A DNA stretch of 64,000 nt. Source: Sphingomonas sp. IC-11. Lineage in GTDB: Bacteria; Pseudomonadota; Alphaproteobacteria; Sphingomonadales; Sphingomonadaceae. The stretch spans positions 62,001 through 126,000 of the forward strand of contig NZ_JAJNDU010000005.1 in NCBI RefSeq assembly GCF_021043365.1, read 5' to 3'. The notes under the pieces were generated by a model, which worked only from the letters and a program-made list of their open reading frames with translations, was not told the origin of the DNA and did no database searches. Both the position numbers and the translations under genes were made by a program. Below are positions 32,032-42,180 of this stretch, in pieces. Numbering within the stretch: the first letter of the stretch is position 1; each line of letters opens with the position of its first letter.

Positions 32032-33558
32032 TCAAGCCTCCTCAATGCGTCGCTCCTCCTCGGTGCGCAGGCTTACCTCGGCAAAGTCGAGCTCTTCCTG
32101 CAGCACCAGGAAGGCATCCGCGCCAACCCGCTGAGCGTCACGCAGCGCTTCGAGCCGCTCGCGCTGGTGACGGATGGCGGCGAGGCCAAGCGAGCGCTTC
32201 TGTGCGGTCGTCGCCGCGTCGTTGGTCAACTTCAGGCGATAGCCCCAGCGCCAGTGATCGGCTGCGGGCCCCCCGCTGTCCCGTAGCGCGGTGAGCGCCG
32301 CCTCGGCCATCTCGCGCCGCGCCCTGGCCAGTTCCTCGCCGAGCCCGTCGTCGCCGTCCAGCCGCAGACGACGGACCAGCGGAGCAAGCGTGAGCCCTTG
32401 AACTACCAATGTCGCGAGCACGACCGCAAAGGCCGTGAGGACGATAAGATCGCGCTGCGGAAACTGTGCGGGCAGGGCAAAGGCCGTGGCCAATGTTACC
32501 AGGCCGCGCATGCCGCACCATCCGACCAGCACCCCTTCGCCGAAGCGCGCGGGGGAAACGTCGCCACGCAATCGGGGGAAATGGTGCGCGACCCGGTTGT
32601 AGAACAGCACCCACGCCAGACGCACGACGATCAGCGATGCGACCACTGCGCCCGCGAACCAGGCGGCATCCGCCAGCCGCGCCGCGCTCATGGCGCCGAT
32701 GATGGTACGCGCTTGGAATCCCATCAGTAAAAAAGCGAAGACGTTCAGCAGGAACACCGCGCTGTCCCAGACGGCGAAGTCGTGAATGCGGGCGCGCGGC
32801 GGCGTTGCGAGGCCCGCCGAGCGCGCGATCGTCATCGCGAAGGTGACGAGGCAAAGCACCGCCGAAAGGTGCAGCCGTTCGGCAAGCAGCCAGGCGCCGA
32901 AGCCAGTGACGAACTGCAGAATGTTTCCGCTGAGCGTGCCCCAAACCAGCGGTTGGACCCGCCGCATGATCCATGCCAGCGCGAAGCCTAGTGCGATGCC
33001 GCCGGGGGCGGCCAGGCTGACGGTGAGCACCAGGCTGGCATCCACCCCGCCATGGCTTTGAATCAGGATGGCGGTGCTGAACAGCAGGAGGGCAGCGGCA
33101 TCGTTGAGCAGGCTTTCGCCTTTCAGCACCGCCACCGTGCGGCGAGGCATGCGGACGCTGCCCGAAATGGCGGTCGCGGCGGCGGCATCGGGCGGGGCGA
33201 CGATCGCGCCCAGCGCCAGGGCTGCGTAGAAGGGCAGGCCCGCCCAGGTCATGCCCAGCCACGCTACCACGCCGGCGCTCAGCAGCACGGCGATCACGGC
33301 CAGCGCGAACAGCGGCCGCCACAGGCGCTGCGCGGTACCGACCGGGAAGTCATAGGCAGCGTCGATCAATACGGGGGCGATGAACAGCGCCAGCGCGGTA
33401 TGCGGATCGAGCGCAATCACCGGCGCACCAGGAATCCAGGCGAGCGCCACACCAGCGCCGGCGAGCAGGGCCGGGTAGGGGATCCCGCTTCTTCTCGCGA
33501 CCTGGAGCAGCACGATCGCGATGCCAAGCAGCGCAAGCAGGCTTTCGAAGAAAGTCAT
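32032..33558 (-). CDS. CPA1-type Na+/H+ antiporter
   Basis: A 508-residue membrane protein with about twelve helices followed by a ~120-residue charged cytoplasmic tail. CPA1 features include GAIVAPPDAAAATAI (the ND/PD-like ion-binding helix), LKGESLLNDAAALLLFSTAI and GMRGLVTLATAFALP. It exchanges Na+ or K+ for protons across the inner membrane. The ATG overlaps the stop of the amine-oxidase gene (ATGA), giving a two-gene operon. An upstream in-frame extension reads through that gene and is not real. Confidence 0.88.
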   Translation of the reverse strand: MTFFESLLALLGIAIVLLQVARRSGIPYPALLAGAGVALAWIPGAPVIALDPHTALALFIAPVLIDAAYDFPVGTAQRLWRPLFALAVIAVLLSAGVVAWLGMTWAGLPFYAALALGAIVAPPDAAAATAISGSVRMPRRTVAVLKGESLLNDAAALLLFSTAILIQSHGGVDASLVLTVSLAAPGGIALGFALAWIMRRVQPLVWGTLSGNILQFVTGFGAWLLAERLHLSAVLCLVTFAMTIARSAGLATPPRARIHDFAVWDSAVFLLNVFAFLLMGFQARTIIGAMSAARLADAAWFAGAVVASLIVVRLAWVLFYNRVAHHFPRLRGDVSPARFGEGVLVGWCGMRGLVTLATAFALPAQFPQRDLIVLTAFAVVLATLVVQGLTLAPLVRRLRLDGDDGLGEELARARREMAEAALTALRDSGGPAADHWRWGYRLKLTNDAATTAQKRSLGLAAIRHQRERLEALRDAQRVGADAFLVLQEELDFAEVSLRTEEERRIEEA

Positions 33559-34757
33559 TGCGGCATTGCCTGATGGACGTGCCGAGCGGCGACAATCCCG
33601 CTCTGCCACGCGCCATGCGCGGTGGAAAAATCGTGCGGGGAACAGGCCTCGCCGGCCAGGCAAAGCCAATCGTTGATCGGTCGCGCGAGCGTTGCGCGCG
33701 CACCTGCGTGGCCCGGCAAGGCATGGCTGTACGAGCCCAGGATCGTCGGCTCCTTCGCCCAGCGTGTTGCCAGCAGTGGCCGCAGTCCCTTCGCGAAATC
33801 CGCGCCGAGCAGCGCGCGCAATTCGCCAATCGCGAAATCGACTGCCGCACCCTGCTCCAGCGCGCGGGCATGAGCGCCGCCCAGGAAGCATTCGATCATC
33901 GGTCGTCCGAACGGCCGGAGATAATAGCTTCCGGTACCTTCATCATCGAACCGGCCGAGCAGGTGCGATTCCGCGGGAACGGCTTCGGGATCGGCAAGCG
34001 AAAGGAATAGCTTATCGGCCAGCCCCAGGGGTAGCTGCGTGGCTGCGTGGAGATGATCCGCGGCTGCCGAAGGAAAGCGGATGGCGCCATGCGCCAGGAC
34101 CTCGGCGGACACGGTCACGATCACGGCACGGGATTGGATGGCGCCTCGCCCGGTCTCGACGACGCCCGCTCGAATGGCGCTGACGGGAGTGTCTAGCATC
34201 ATCGGCACGTCGCGGCCAAGCGCGGCGATGAACGCGCCGTAACCGTCGGGCAAGCGCCAATTATTGTCGCTGGCCGCATCCTCGTAGGCGGTGAAATCGC
34301 GAGCGGAGAGGCGGTCGGTTTCGACGCCATTGATGAAGCTGCTAAGCCCGTTGATGAACGGCTGCCACTCGGTCAGTGCGTCGCTCGCGCGGTCGCTTGC
34401 GGGCGGTGTCTTGGCGAGCCGATCAGTGAACGCCTCATAAGCCTGCCAGGCTTCCTGCTGCGCCTGTTTCGGGAAGTTGATCGCGCCCAGCTGATCACCC
34501 CAGGCCGCCTTGCTGCGATCGACGGCCACGCCGAGCGAATTTGCCAGCGCGCTCAACGGGTTGCGTTCTGCGGAATGTAGCCAGCCGCAGCCGAGATCGA
34601 CGGGATAACCGCCCAGCAGCACGGTGTGCGCCCGCCCGCCCAGCCGCGGCAGCGCCTCGATGATCAGAACCGATCGCCCCGCGTCGGTAAGCCACCGACC
34701 GGCCGCGATCCCGGCTGCGCCGCCGCCGACGATCACGACGTCGACTTCATCCTTCAT
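33555..34757 (-). CDS. Flavin-containing amine oxidase family protein
   Basis: A 400-residue FAD protein. The dinucleotide-binding motif is VVIVGGGAAGIAAGRWLTDA near the N-terminus, followed by LIIEALPRLGGRAHT, and the C-terminal FAD motif is DWLCLAGEACSPHDFSTAHG. This matches flavin monoamine oxidase/phytoene-desaturase-like proteins. The substrate is unknown. It is translationally coupled to the antiporter. Its start has a weak Shine-Dalgarno (CAGGTG). Confidence 0.88.
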   Translation of the reverse strand: MKDEVDVVIVGGGAAGIAAGRWLTDAGRSVLIIEALPRLGGRAHTVLLGGYPVDLGCGWLHSAERNPLSALANSLGVAVDRSKAAWGDQLGAINFPKQAQQEAWQAYEAFTDRLAKTPPASDRASDALTEWQPFINGLSSFINGVETDRLSARDFTAYEDAASDNNWRLPDGYGAFIAALGRDVPMMLDTPVSAIRAGVVETGRGAIQSRAVIVTVSAEVLAHGAIRFPSAAADHLHAATQLPLGLADKLFLSLADPEAVPAESHLLGRFDDEGTGSYYLRPFGRPMIECFLGGAHARALEQGAAVDFAIGELRALLGADFAKGLRPLLATRWAKEPTILGSYSHALPGHAGARATLARPINDWLCLAGEACSPHDFSTAHGAWQSGIVAARHVHQAMPQ

Positions 34758-34949
34758 TGCCGATCACCTGCCACGTCGAGCAGCGCAACGTGCGGGAGCA
34801 GGGGTGCGATCCGTAGCGCGAGCGGAGCGTATCGGCCGGTAATAGGACCGCGGCGGCGGCTTTCGGCCGGGTTCCGGCCTGTTAGCGGGTCAGATTGGCC
34901 TGTTGCCCCGGCCGGCATCGAGCGGGGCAATTTTGGGCGATTGCCGGGA

Positions 34950-36932
34950 TCAGCGCGCCGGCTGCTGCTCGAACAGGCGACGCAGGAACACCGTCTCCAC
35001 CTCGCGGCGAAGATCGTTGTTGGGCTTCTTCAGGAAGCCATGGCCCTCGTCGGCGAACAGGACGTACCAGGTCTCATTGCCGTTCTGGCGCAGCTTCTCC
35101 ACCACCTGATCGGATTCGAGCTGCGGCACGCGCGGGTCATTGGCGCCCTGCATCACCAGCATCGGCTTCCTGATGCGATCGACGTTGGTGATCGGCGACA
35201 CGCGCTCCAGCACGGCGCGCATCTTGGGATCACGCTCGTCGCCATATTCGGCGCGGCGATTGTCGCGGCGATAGGCTTCGGTATTCTCGAGGAAGGTGAT
35301 CCAGTTGCTGATGCCATAACGCTCGACGCCGCCGACCAGCCGGTCGGAATAATGCGTCATCACGGCAAGGCTCATGTACCCGCCATAGGACTGGCCGTAG
35401 ACCGCGACGCGATTGGCATCGAGGTTCGGCTGCTCAGCGATCCAGTCGAGCAGCGCGCCGATGTCCTGCACCGAATCCTCGCGCTTCTCGGCATTGTCGA
35501 GGTTGAGGTAGCGCTTGCCATAGCCGTCGCTGCCGCGGACGTTGGGCAGGATCACCGTCGCCTTCAGCACGTCGGCGAAATATTGCGCGCCGTAATTCCA
35601 GATCGGCCGCGTCTGCGCCTCCGGCCCGCCATGGATGTCGATGATCACCGGCGTCCGCGTCCCCGCGGGCACGCCTTTCGGCCGATAGACGAACGCCGGC
35701 ACCGACAGGCCGTCGAACGACTTGAAGCGAATGAGCTCCGGCTCCGCGAGCTGCGCCGGATCAAGGTCGCCGAGTTCGGACGTGGTCCAGCGCGTCAGCT
35801 CCCCGCCATCGACGTCCCAGCTCCATACGTCGCCGGCGGAGGTGGCAGAGGTCAGGCCGATCGCCAGCTGCTTGCCGTCCGGCGAGAATTTCAGCGCGGT
35901 GAGCACGCCCTGGGGCAGCGTCGGCTGCGGCAGCGCGCGGCGGGTGATGCGATCCTGCACGACGACGCGCGAGAAGCCGTCCTCGTTCACGGCATAAGCG
36001 AGCACCCGGCCGTCATCGGTCAGGTCATAGCTTTCGACGTCCCACTTCAGCCCCGGCGTCAGCACCACTTGCGCGCCGGTGGCGAGGTCGATCTCGACCA
36101 GCTGGCGGGTGTCGTTGCCGCGATCCGAAATGGCGATCAGCTTCTTGCCGCCCGGCAGGTAGCGCGGGGACTGATAGACGGCGACTCCTGCCTTGGGCGC
36201 GATGCGCCGTGCCTTGCCGGTGGCGAGATCGAGTTCGAATAGCTGGTCCTCGCGGTTCGACAGGCTGCGCACGAAGATCAGCCGCGACTTGTCGGGCGCA
36301 ATGTCCGCCGGGGCCACGGCGCCGTCCGCCTGATACAAGGTGCGCGGCGTGCCGCCGGCCTTCGGATCGACGCCGAGGATCGTGTACGCCGCGCTGCCCT
36401 TGGTGGCGCGCGCCCAGGCGAGGAGGCTGCCGTCCTTGCTGAACACGGGCGAGCCGTTGCGCGTCCCCGCCTGCGTCAGCTGCTGCGCGGTGCCGGTCAG
36501 GCCCCGGGTGTAGAGCTGGAACCACTCGTCGCCGCCGGTGTCGCGCGTCATTACGAAACGGTCGGTGCCGGGGATCACGGTGGCGCTGGCGATCGGCTCC
36601 GCGCCGAAGGTGACCTGCGTGCGCGTCGCGCCGGGCTTTGCCACATGATGCAGCTGCTGCGTCGCGCCGAAGCGCGTGGCGATCAGCATCGACCCATCGG
36701 GCAGCCAATCCTCGAACTGCGCCGCGCGACTGTTCTGGTACCGCTGCACCGCCTCGCGCACATCGGCCGGGATTTCCGGCACGCCCGACAGGGTGGCGCT
36801 GCCGACCTGGCGCTGGCTGACCGCTGGAGCGCCGGCAGTCTGCGGGCTGGCGGTCTGCTGAGCGATGGTCTGGGCGGAGGCGCCGGCCGCAAGCGCGACG
36901 AGGGTGAGCGAGGCTGCAAAGTGTTTGAACAT
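34950..36932 (-). CDS. S9-family peptidase (prolyl oligopeptidase/acylaminoacyl-peptidase type)
   Basis: A 660-residue exported serine peptidase with signal peptide MFKHFAASLTLVALAAGASA. Residues ~60-390 form a beta-propeller with WD40-like and TolB-like repeats (FSPDGKQLAIGL, TDDGRVLAYAVNEDG). The C-terminal alpha/beta hydrolase domain has VYGQSYGGYMSLAV with the nucleophile Ser near residue 515, GANDPRVPQLESDQ with the acid, and FADEGHGFLKKPN with the His. It cleaves short peptides in the periplasm. It is a single-gene unit. Confidence 0.92.
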   Translation of the reverse strand: MFKHFAASLTLVALAAGASAQTIAQQTASPQTAGAPAVSQRQVGSATLSGVPEIPADVREAVQRYQNSRAAQFEDWLPDGSMLIATRFGATQQLHHVAKPGATRTQVTFGAEPIASATVIPGTDRFVMTRDTGGDEWFQLYTRGLTGTAQQLTQAGTRNGSPVFSKDGSLLAWARATKGSAAYTILGVDPKAGGTPRTLYQADGAVAPADIAPDKSRLIFVRSLSNREDQLFELDLATGKARRIAPKAGVAVYQSPRYLPGGKKLIAISDRGNDTRQLVEIDLATGAQVVLTPGLKWDVESYDLTDDGRVLAYAVNEDGFSRVVVQDRITRRALPQPTLPQGVLTALKFSPDGKQLAIGLTSATSAGDVWSWDVDGGELTRWTTSELGDLDPAQLAEPELIRFKSFDGLSVPAFVYRPKGVPAGTRTPVIIDIHGGPEAQTRPIWNYGAQYFADVLKATVILPNVRGSDGYGKRYLNLDNAEKREDSVQDIGALLDWIAEQPNLDANRVAVYGQSYGGYMSLAVMTHYSDRLVGGVERYGISNWITFLENTEAYRRDNRRAEYGDERDPKMRAVLERVSPITNVDRIRKPMLVMQGANDPRVPQLESDQVVEKLRQNGNETWYVLFADEGHGFLKKPNNDLRREVETVFLRRLFEQQPAR

Positions 36933-37044
36933 GCCACCCTGATCGGATGACGATGGTTATGCCGTCAAGCAGGAAGCGCGGTCGGCGACGTGCCCAGGCG
37001 CGCGGCGGCCGTGATGGCCCGCCGGCTCTGCACGGCGAGATCGC

Positions 37045-39699
37045 TCAGCGCTGTGCCAGAGAACCATCCCCCTCTTCGTCGTGCTTGCCCAGGACGTGGC
37101 GGACTTTGCGCGCCAATGCCTCGCGCGTGTACGGCTTGGACAGCAGCTCCACGCCCGGATCGAGGCGGCCATGATGGACGATGGCGTTTTCGGTATAGCC
37201 GGAGGTGAACAGCACGGAGAGCTGCGGCAGCCGCTCCTTTGCCTTGCGCGCCAGCTCCGGGCTGCGGAGCGGCCCCGGCATCACCACGTCGGTGAACAGG
37301 AGATCGATGGCAATGCCGCTTTCGATCACGTTCAGCGCGCTCAACGCATCGCGGGATTTCAGCACGTGATAGCCCAGTTCCGACAGCAGGGCGACGGCGG
37401 TTTCGCGCACCTCGTCATCATCCTCGACAACCAGGACCGTCTCGGATCCGCCCCGCACCGGCGCGGCGCTGGTGTCGGTGATCAGGTCTTCGTCCTCCAC
37501 GGCGCGCGGCAGGTACAATTTGATGGTCGTACCTTCGTTCACCTCGCTGTAGATCTTCACATGCCCGCCGCTTTGCTTGACGAGCCCGTGCACCATCGAC
37601 AGCCCAAGCCCAGTGCCCTTGCCTTCCGGCTTGGTGCTGAAGAAGGGTTCGAACACCTGGTCGATGATGTCGCGCGGAATGCCCGATCCGGTGTCGGTCA
37701 CCGCGATCATCACATATTGGCCGGGCGTTACGTCGTCATGCTGCCGGCAATATCCGTCATCGAGGAAGGCGTTGTTCGCCTCAATCGTGAGCCGACCGCC
37801 GTGCGCCATCGCATCGCGCGCGTTGATCGCGAGATTGAGGATGGCATTCTCGATCTGGCCCGGATCGATCAGCGTGTTCCACAGCCCGCCTGCGATGATC
37901 GTCTCGATTTCCACATCCTCACCAATCGAGCGGCGAAGCAGGTCGTCCATGCTGCCGATCAGACGGCCGAGGTTGAGCACCTTGGGCTCGAGCGGCTGAC
38001 GGCGGCCGAAGGCGAGCAGCTGTGAAGCGAGCTTGGCGCCGCGCGTGACGCCGGCCATGGCATTTTCCACCCGCTTTTCCGCGCGCGGATTGCCCGCCAC
38101 GTCCCGAGTCAGCAGCTGGAGATTGCCGCTGATCACCTGCAGCAGGTTGTTGAAATCGTGGGCGACCCCGCCGGTCAGCTTGCCCAGGGCCTCCAGCTTC
38201 TGCGACTGGCGCAGTGCCTGTTCGACGGCCTCGCGCTCCTTCGCTTCATGGTGAAGCTGCTCCAGCGCCATGCGAAGCTCGTCGGTCCGCTCGGCGACCC
38301 GCTGTTCCAGCGTGTCGTTGAGCTGGTGGAGCTGGTCCTCCGCGCGCTTCTGATCGGTGACGTCATAGCCGTCCACGAAGATGCCGGAGACCGCGCCTTC
38401 GGAATCGAAGATCGGCTGATAGACCAGATGCACGAAGCGTTCCTCGGGCGTTGACCCGGGGGTGCGCTGAATCGCGACCGGCATGTTGCGGCCGACATAC
38501 GGCTCCCCGCTGGCGAACACGCTGTCGAGTAGTTCGAAAAAGCCCTGTCCCTTGATTTCCGGAAGTGCTTCGCGGACGGGCAGGCCGATGAGGTCGCGAT
38601 GGCCGACGAGCCTGAGATAAGCGTCGTTGACCAGTTCGAAGCGATGCTCTCGCCCGGCGAGAATGCACATGAAGCTGGGCGCCTGCCGGAACAATTCGCG
38701 GACCCGGTCACGCTCACGCGTGCGGCGCTCCATGAGCTCGGCACTGGCCAGCCGGGAGGCGATCTGGCCGGCGAGAAGCTCCAGAAAGCTCAGATATTCG
38801 TCGCTGACCTGGCGATAGGGATTGAGGCCGACGACGATCGCGCCGCGTGGACGGCCACTGCGCTGACCGGCGAGGGGAACAATGGCCACCTGACGTGGCG
38901 GCTTGTTCCAGGCGCCGCGCGGCAGATCGCCTTCGGGTGCGTCCTCGACGATTACGCCCTTGTCGCGCGAGATCCGCGCCAGATTCCAGTGATCGGGTGC
39001 TGCCAGCGCGTGATCCGGTGCCATGCCCGCTGCAGCGACAAGCGAAGGCGCCGCATCCTCGCGGAAGAGATATACCAGGCTGAACGGCAGGTCGTGGCTG
39101 TTGTGGGCGAGGCCGGCGCGGATCGCCTCGAACACCTCCTGCTGCTCCTGCGCCGCGGCAAGCCCGGATGCGAGCTCCCGCAGGGACGCAAGCCGCCGTT
39201 CGCTGATGACCCTGTCGGTTTCCTCCGACACAGCGCAGAACACGCCTTCGACCTTGCCGGTGTCACCGATCAGCGGGCTGTAGGAGAAGGTGTGGTAGGT
39301 TTCCTCGGGATAGCCATTGCGTTCGAGCACCAGCAGGAGCGCGCGATCCCAGGTCGACTCTCCCGTTTGGTAAACGGTTGCCAGCCGGTCCTTGATATCG
39401 TCCCAGATCTCGGCCCAGAGGACCTGTGTTGGCACACCCAGCGAGCGGGGATGCTTGATCCCCAAAGTGGGCCGATAGGCATCGTTGTAGAAGAAGTTGA
39501 TGTCCGGGCCCCAGCCAAGCCACATCTCGAACCGTGAGGTGAGCAGCAGGCGAAGGGCAACCTTCAGGGCATTGGGCCAGCTTTCCGGCGTTCCGAGCGA
39601 GGTCGCGGACCAATCGTGCGCCCGCATGAGCCGCGCCATTTCGCCGTCTCCGACGAAGACATCGGCAAGAGTGCCGTGACCGGGAACTTGGATCGTCAA
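37045..39699 (-). CDS. Hybrid sensor histidine kinase (PAS-GAF-PAS-HisKA-HATPase-REC)
   Basis: An 884-residue soluble kinase. A first PAS-like domain (WLGWGPDINFFYNDAYRPTL) is followed by a GAF-like region, a second PAS domain (APSFMCILAGREHRFELVND), a coiled coil (NDTLEQRVAERTDELRMALE), HisKA with the phospho-His in GGVAHDFNNLLQVI near residue 513, and HATPase with NLAINARDAM, DTGSGIPRDIIDQVFEPFFS and GTGLGLSMVHGLV. The C-terminal receiver shows VLVVEDDDEV, FTDVVMPG (Asp near 803) and LLSKPYTREAL. No membrane helix is visible and no LOV cysteine is in either PAS. The cognate regulator is not adjacent. Confidence 0.92.
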   Translation of the reverse strand: MTIQVPGHGTLADVFVGDGEMARLMRAHDWSATSLGTPESWPNALKVALRLLLTSRFEMWLGWGPDINFFYNDAYRPTLGIKHPRSLGVPTQVLWAEIWDDIKDRLATVYQTGESTWDRALLLVLERNGYPEETYHTFSYSPLIGDTGKVEGVFCAVSEETDRVISERRLASLRELASGLAAAQEQQEVFEAIRAGLAHNSHDLPFSLVYLFREDAAPSLVAAAGMAPDHALAAPDHWNLARISRDKGVIVEDAPEGDLPRGAWNKPPRQVAIVPLAGQRSGRPRGAIVVGLNPYRQVSDEYLSFLELLAGQIASRLASAELMERRTRERDRVRELFRQAPSFMCILAGREHRFELVNDAYLRLVGHRDLIGLPVREALPEIKGQGFFELLDSVFASGEPYVGRNMPVAIQRTPGSTPEERFVHLVYQPIFDSEGAVSGIFVDGYDVTDQKRAEDQLHQLNDTLEQRVAERTDELRMALEQLHHEAKEREAVEQALRQSQKLEALGKLTGGVAHDFNNLLQVISGNLQLLTRDVAGNPRAEKRVENAMAGVTRGAKLASQLLAFGRRQPLEPKVLNLGRLIGSMDDLLRRSIGEDVEIETIIAGGLWNTLIDPGQIENAILNLAINARDAMAHGGRLTIEANNAFLDDGYCRQHDDVTPGQYVMIAVTDTGSGIPRDIIDQVFEPFFSTKPEGKGTGLGLSMVHGLVKQSGGHVKIYSEVNEGTTIKLYLPRAVEDEDLITDTSAAPVRGGSETVLVVEDDDEVRETAVALLSELGYHVLKSRDALSALNVIESGIAIDLLFTDVVMPGPLRSPELARKAKERLPQLSVLFTSGYTENAIVHHGRLDPGVELLSKPYTREALARKVRHVLGKHDEEGDGSLAQR

Positions 39700-39969
39700 T
39701 ACCTTGGCTCCGGATTCATCGACCTGCGACTAGCGCCGGGCTGTTGATAATTCCAGCCACACGCCCGTCTTGATCGGCCTGCAGATCATGTTCCTTGGCG
39801 AGGCCGGCGCGGTGGCCGCGCCGGACGCAGGTCGAGCGATGACGATCAGGGATCGAAGCGCGCGATCCCTGCCTGAGCCTAGTAATCAGTACAGCGACGG
39901 GATCGTTGAACTTGATGAAGACAGAATTTGCCCGTGCATTGCACGACTTCTTCCAACTCCAGTACAGGT

Positions 39970-40899
39970 ATGTCATTCCCCCCGCCGTTCAGGGGTGGGG
40001 GCGTCTCGATCGTGTGCGAAGAGGTGTACGATTCACATTTTCAGGTGAAATACCGGACGGCAGCATCAATCCTGGCGCACCCTGAATATTCAAAAGCGCG
40101 GGTTGCCTATTTGAATGGTGTTCTCGCGCTATATGGCGATGACGTGTTTCTCAACCGGTTGTTGCTGGAAGGGGCGCGGACCGTGATTTTCGCGGTGGCC
40201 ATCTGCCTGGATGCCGGTTTTCGCGAAGAAGATCGCGATACCTGGCCGACGATCAGCAATCTGAAAAAGGCGCTTGCCCCTTTCGGGCTGGCGAGCCCGC
40301 GGCGGATCGAGCAGGTCGTCTCCCGTCTGATCCAGACCGGTTATCTGGAAAGCCGCGTGTCGCCGCACGACGCACGGGTGCGGCTGCTGGCGCCGACGCC
40401 CAAGATGCTTGCGCACGATCAGGAATGGCTGATCAGCCATTACCGGCCGCTCGCGATCCTGTTCGGGGAGGGCCGTTATGCGCGCGCGCTGGGACGCGAT
40501 CCGGCGTTCCAGCGGGTGCAGCGCGGCGTCGCCTGCGACTTCTTCGTTCAATCCGCGATGGTGTTGCTCCGCAACCCGGACATCATGCTGTTCCTGGCGC
40601 GCGATGCGGGCATCCTGGTGCTGCTCCGACTGGTAAGCGCGACGCTGGTGGCGGGGTCAGCCACCGTATCGCTTTCGCTGGCCGACCTCGCCAGAAGCTG
40701 TTCGATCTCACGGACCCATGTTCGTCAGTTGCTCAATGATGCGCAGACTCAGGGTCTCGTTCAGATCAGCCAGGCCGCGCGCCAGATCACCATCCTCCCG
40801 CGCGCGCTGCAGAGCCTGGACCAGTTCATCGCGGACGGCATGTCCAATCATGACCTGACCGGCGCTGCGGCTATGCGGGTGCTGGAAGCCGCGGCGTAA
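39970..40899 (+). CDS. Winged-helix-like transcriptional regulator
   Basis: A 309-residue cytoplasmic protein with two helix-turn-helix-like stretches. One is near residues 85-115 (ISNLKKALAPFGLASPRRIE, QVVSRLIQTGYLESR), the other near 230-265 (LADLARSCSISRTHVRQLLN, DAQTQGLVQIS). This duplicated MarR-like arrangement is seen in uncharacterised sphingomonad regulators. The target is unknown. The ATG at 39970 has ACAGG a few nt upstream; an upstream in-frame ATG at 39928 is also possible. It diverges from the hybrid kinase gene, with about 270 bp between. Confidence 0.68.
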   Translation: MSFPPPFRGGGVSIVCEEVYDSHFQVKYRTAASILAHPEYSKARVAYLNGVLALYGDDVFLNRLLLEGARTVIFAVAICLDAGFREEDRDTWPTISNLKKALAPFGLASPRRIEQVVSRLIQTGYLESRVSPHDARVRLLAPTPKMLAHDQEWLISHYRPLAILFGEGRYARALGRDPAFQRVQRGVACDFFVQSAMVLLRNPDIMLFLARDAGILVLLRLVSATLVAGSATVSLSLADLARSCSISRTHVRQLLNDAQTQGLVQISQAARQITILPRALQSLDQFIADGMSNHDLTGAAAMRVLEAAA

Positions 40900-40919
40900 C
40901 GCCGCTCCGGCGCCCGCGA

Positions 40920-40953
40920 GCGGCGGCGCGCCCCGACAGGGAGGCGCCGCCGC
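40920..40953. terminator. Bidirectional terminator-like hairpin
   Basis: A 10-bp stem GCGGCGGCGC/GCGCCGCCGC with a 14-nt loop lies between the convergent regulator and alcohol dehydrogenase genes. No T-tract on either side. Confidence 0.55.
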
Positions 40954-40965
40954 GGCCCGATCGTG

Positions 40966-42018
40966 TCAGGCAGCCATGGTCGCGTTGTCGATGACGAAGC
41001 GGTACTTCACATCGCTGCGCAGCATCCGTTCATAGGCAGCGTCGATCTCCTGCGCGGAAATCATCTCGATGTCAGCGACGATGCCGTGCTCGGCGCAGAA
41101 ATCGAGCATTTCCTGCGTTTCCGCGATGCCGCCGATCAGCGAACCGGCAATGGCACGTCGGCGGAAGATCAGCGCCGACACATCCGGCGAGGGGTGTGCA
41201 TGTTCGGGCACGCCGACCAGCGTCAACGTCCCGTCGCGCTTCAGCAGGGCCGTGAACGCGTCCAGATTATGGCTCGCCGCCACGGTATCGAGGATGAAAT
41301 CGAAGCTGTCAGCGTGCGCCGCCATCTCCTCGTCGTTGCGCGACACCACGACTTCGTCTGCCCCCAGCGCCTTTGCATCCTCCCGCTTGCTCTCGGAGGT
41401 GGTGAAGGCAACCACATGCGCGCCCATCGCGTGCGCTAGCTTCACGCCCATATGGCCCAAACCGCCGATGCCGACGATGCCCACCTTCTTGCCGGGGCCG
41501 ACGTTCCAGTGACGCAGCGGCGAATAGGTGGTGATGCCGGCGCACAGCAGTGGTGCCACAGCGGCAAGCTGCTCCTCGGCATGGCGTACCTTCAGCACGA
41601 ACTTGTCGTCGACCACGATCTGCTGCGAATAGCCGCCGAGCGTGTGCCCGGGCGCGTCGGGGGTCGGTGAATTATAGGTGCCGGTGAAGCCGTTCTCGCA
41701 ATATTGTTCCAGCCCTTCGCCGCAGGAGGCGCAATGCTGGCAGCTGTCGACCATGCAGCCGACGCCGACGATGTCGCCGACCTGAAACCTGGTAACGTCC
41801 GCGCCTACCGCGCTGACCCGGCCGACAATCTCATGACCGGGCACGCAGGGGTAGATCGTGCCGCTCCATTCGGCCCGGATCTGGTGGAGATCCGAATGGC
41901 AGACGCCGCAATATGCGATGTCGATCTGCACGTCGTGGGCGCCGGGTGCCCGACGTTCGATGCTCATGCGCTCGACCGGCTTGTCCGCGCCATGTGCGCC
42001 ATAGGCAATGGTAGCCAT
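40966..42018 (-). CDS. Zinc-dependent NAD(P) alcohol dehydrogenase (YahK/CAD-like)
   Basis: A 350-residue medium-chain dehydrogenase. The catalytic zinc site has GVCHSDLH and VPGHEIVGRV; the structural zinc lobe has CQHCASCGEGLEQYC. The Rossmann motif is VGIVGIGGLGHMGVKLAHAM, as in cinnamyl-alcohol dehydrogenase-like YahK, which reduces aldehydes with NADPH. AGGAG is eight nt before the ATG. It is divergent from a LysR gene 162 bp away, which probably regulates it. Confidence 0.92.
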   Translation of the reverse strand: MATIAYGAHGADKPVERMSIERRAPGAHDVQIDIAYCGVCHSDLHQIRAEWSGTIYPCVPGHEIVGRVSAVGADVTRFQVGDIVGVGCMVDSCQHCASCGEGLEQYCENGFTGTYNSPTPDAPGHTLGGYSQQIVVDDKFVLKVRHAEEQLAAVAPLLCAGITTYSPLRHWNVGPGKKVGIVGIGGLGHMGVKLAHAMGAHVVAFTTSESKREDAKALGADEVVVSRNDEEMAAHADSFDFILDTVAASHNLDAFTALLKRDGTLTLVGVPEHAHPSPDVSALIFRRRAIAGSLIGGIAETQEMLDFCAEHGIVADIEMISAQEIDAAYERMLRSDVKYRFVIDNATMAA

Positions 42019-42151
42019 TGGTGATGCTCCTTCCTTGCTGTGATTTGGGGATGAGCGCTGACCCGGCGGCCAGAGCGGCCGGGATGCGGCCCGTCTTCCC
42101 ATGTGCCCCCCAACATAGCGTCGGCGCGTTCCGGCGATTAGAAGCGATGAT

Positions 42152-42161
42152 CTGCATGCAG
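42152..42161. promoter_or_regulatory. Candidate operator palindrome between ADH and LysR genes
   Basis: The perfect palindrome CTGCATGCAG lies about 20 nt before the LysR ATG in the divergent intergenic region. LysR proteins often bind such sites to control both genes. No LysR T-N11-A box was confirmed, so this is tentative. Confidence 0.3.
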
Positions 42162-42180
42162 TTGTGAATGGAGTTCAAGA

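Noticed and set aside
34626..36242. 538-codon open frame antisense to the S9 peptidase
   Set aside because: Covered by a gene with clear catalytic motifs on the other strand. It has His/Arg-rich composition typical of antisense shadows.
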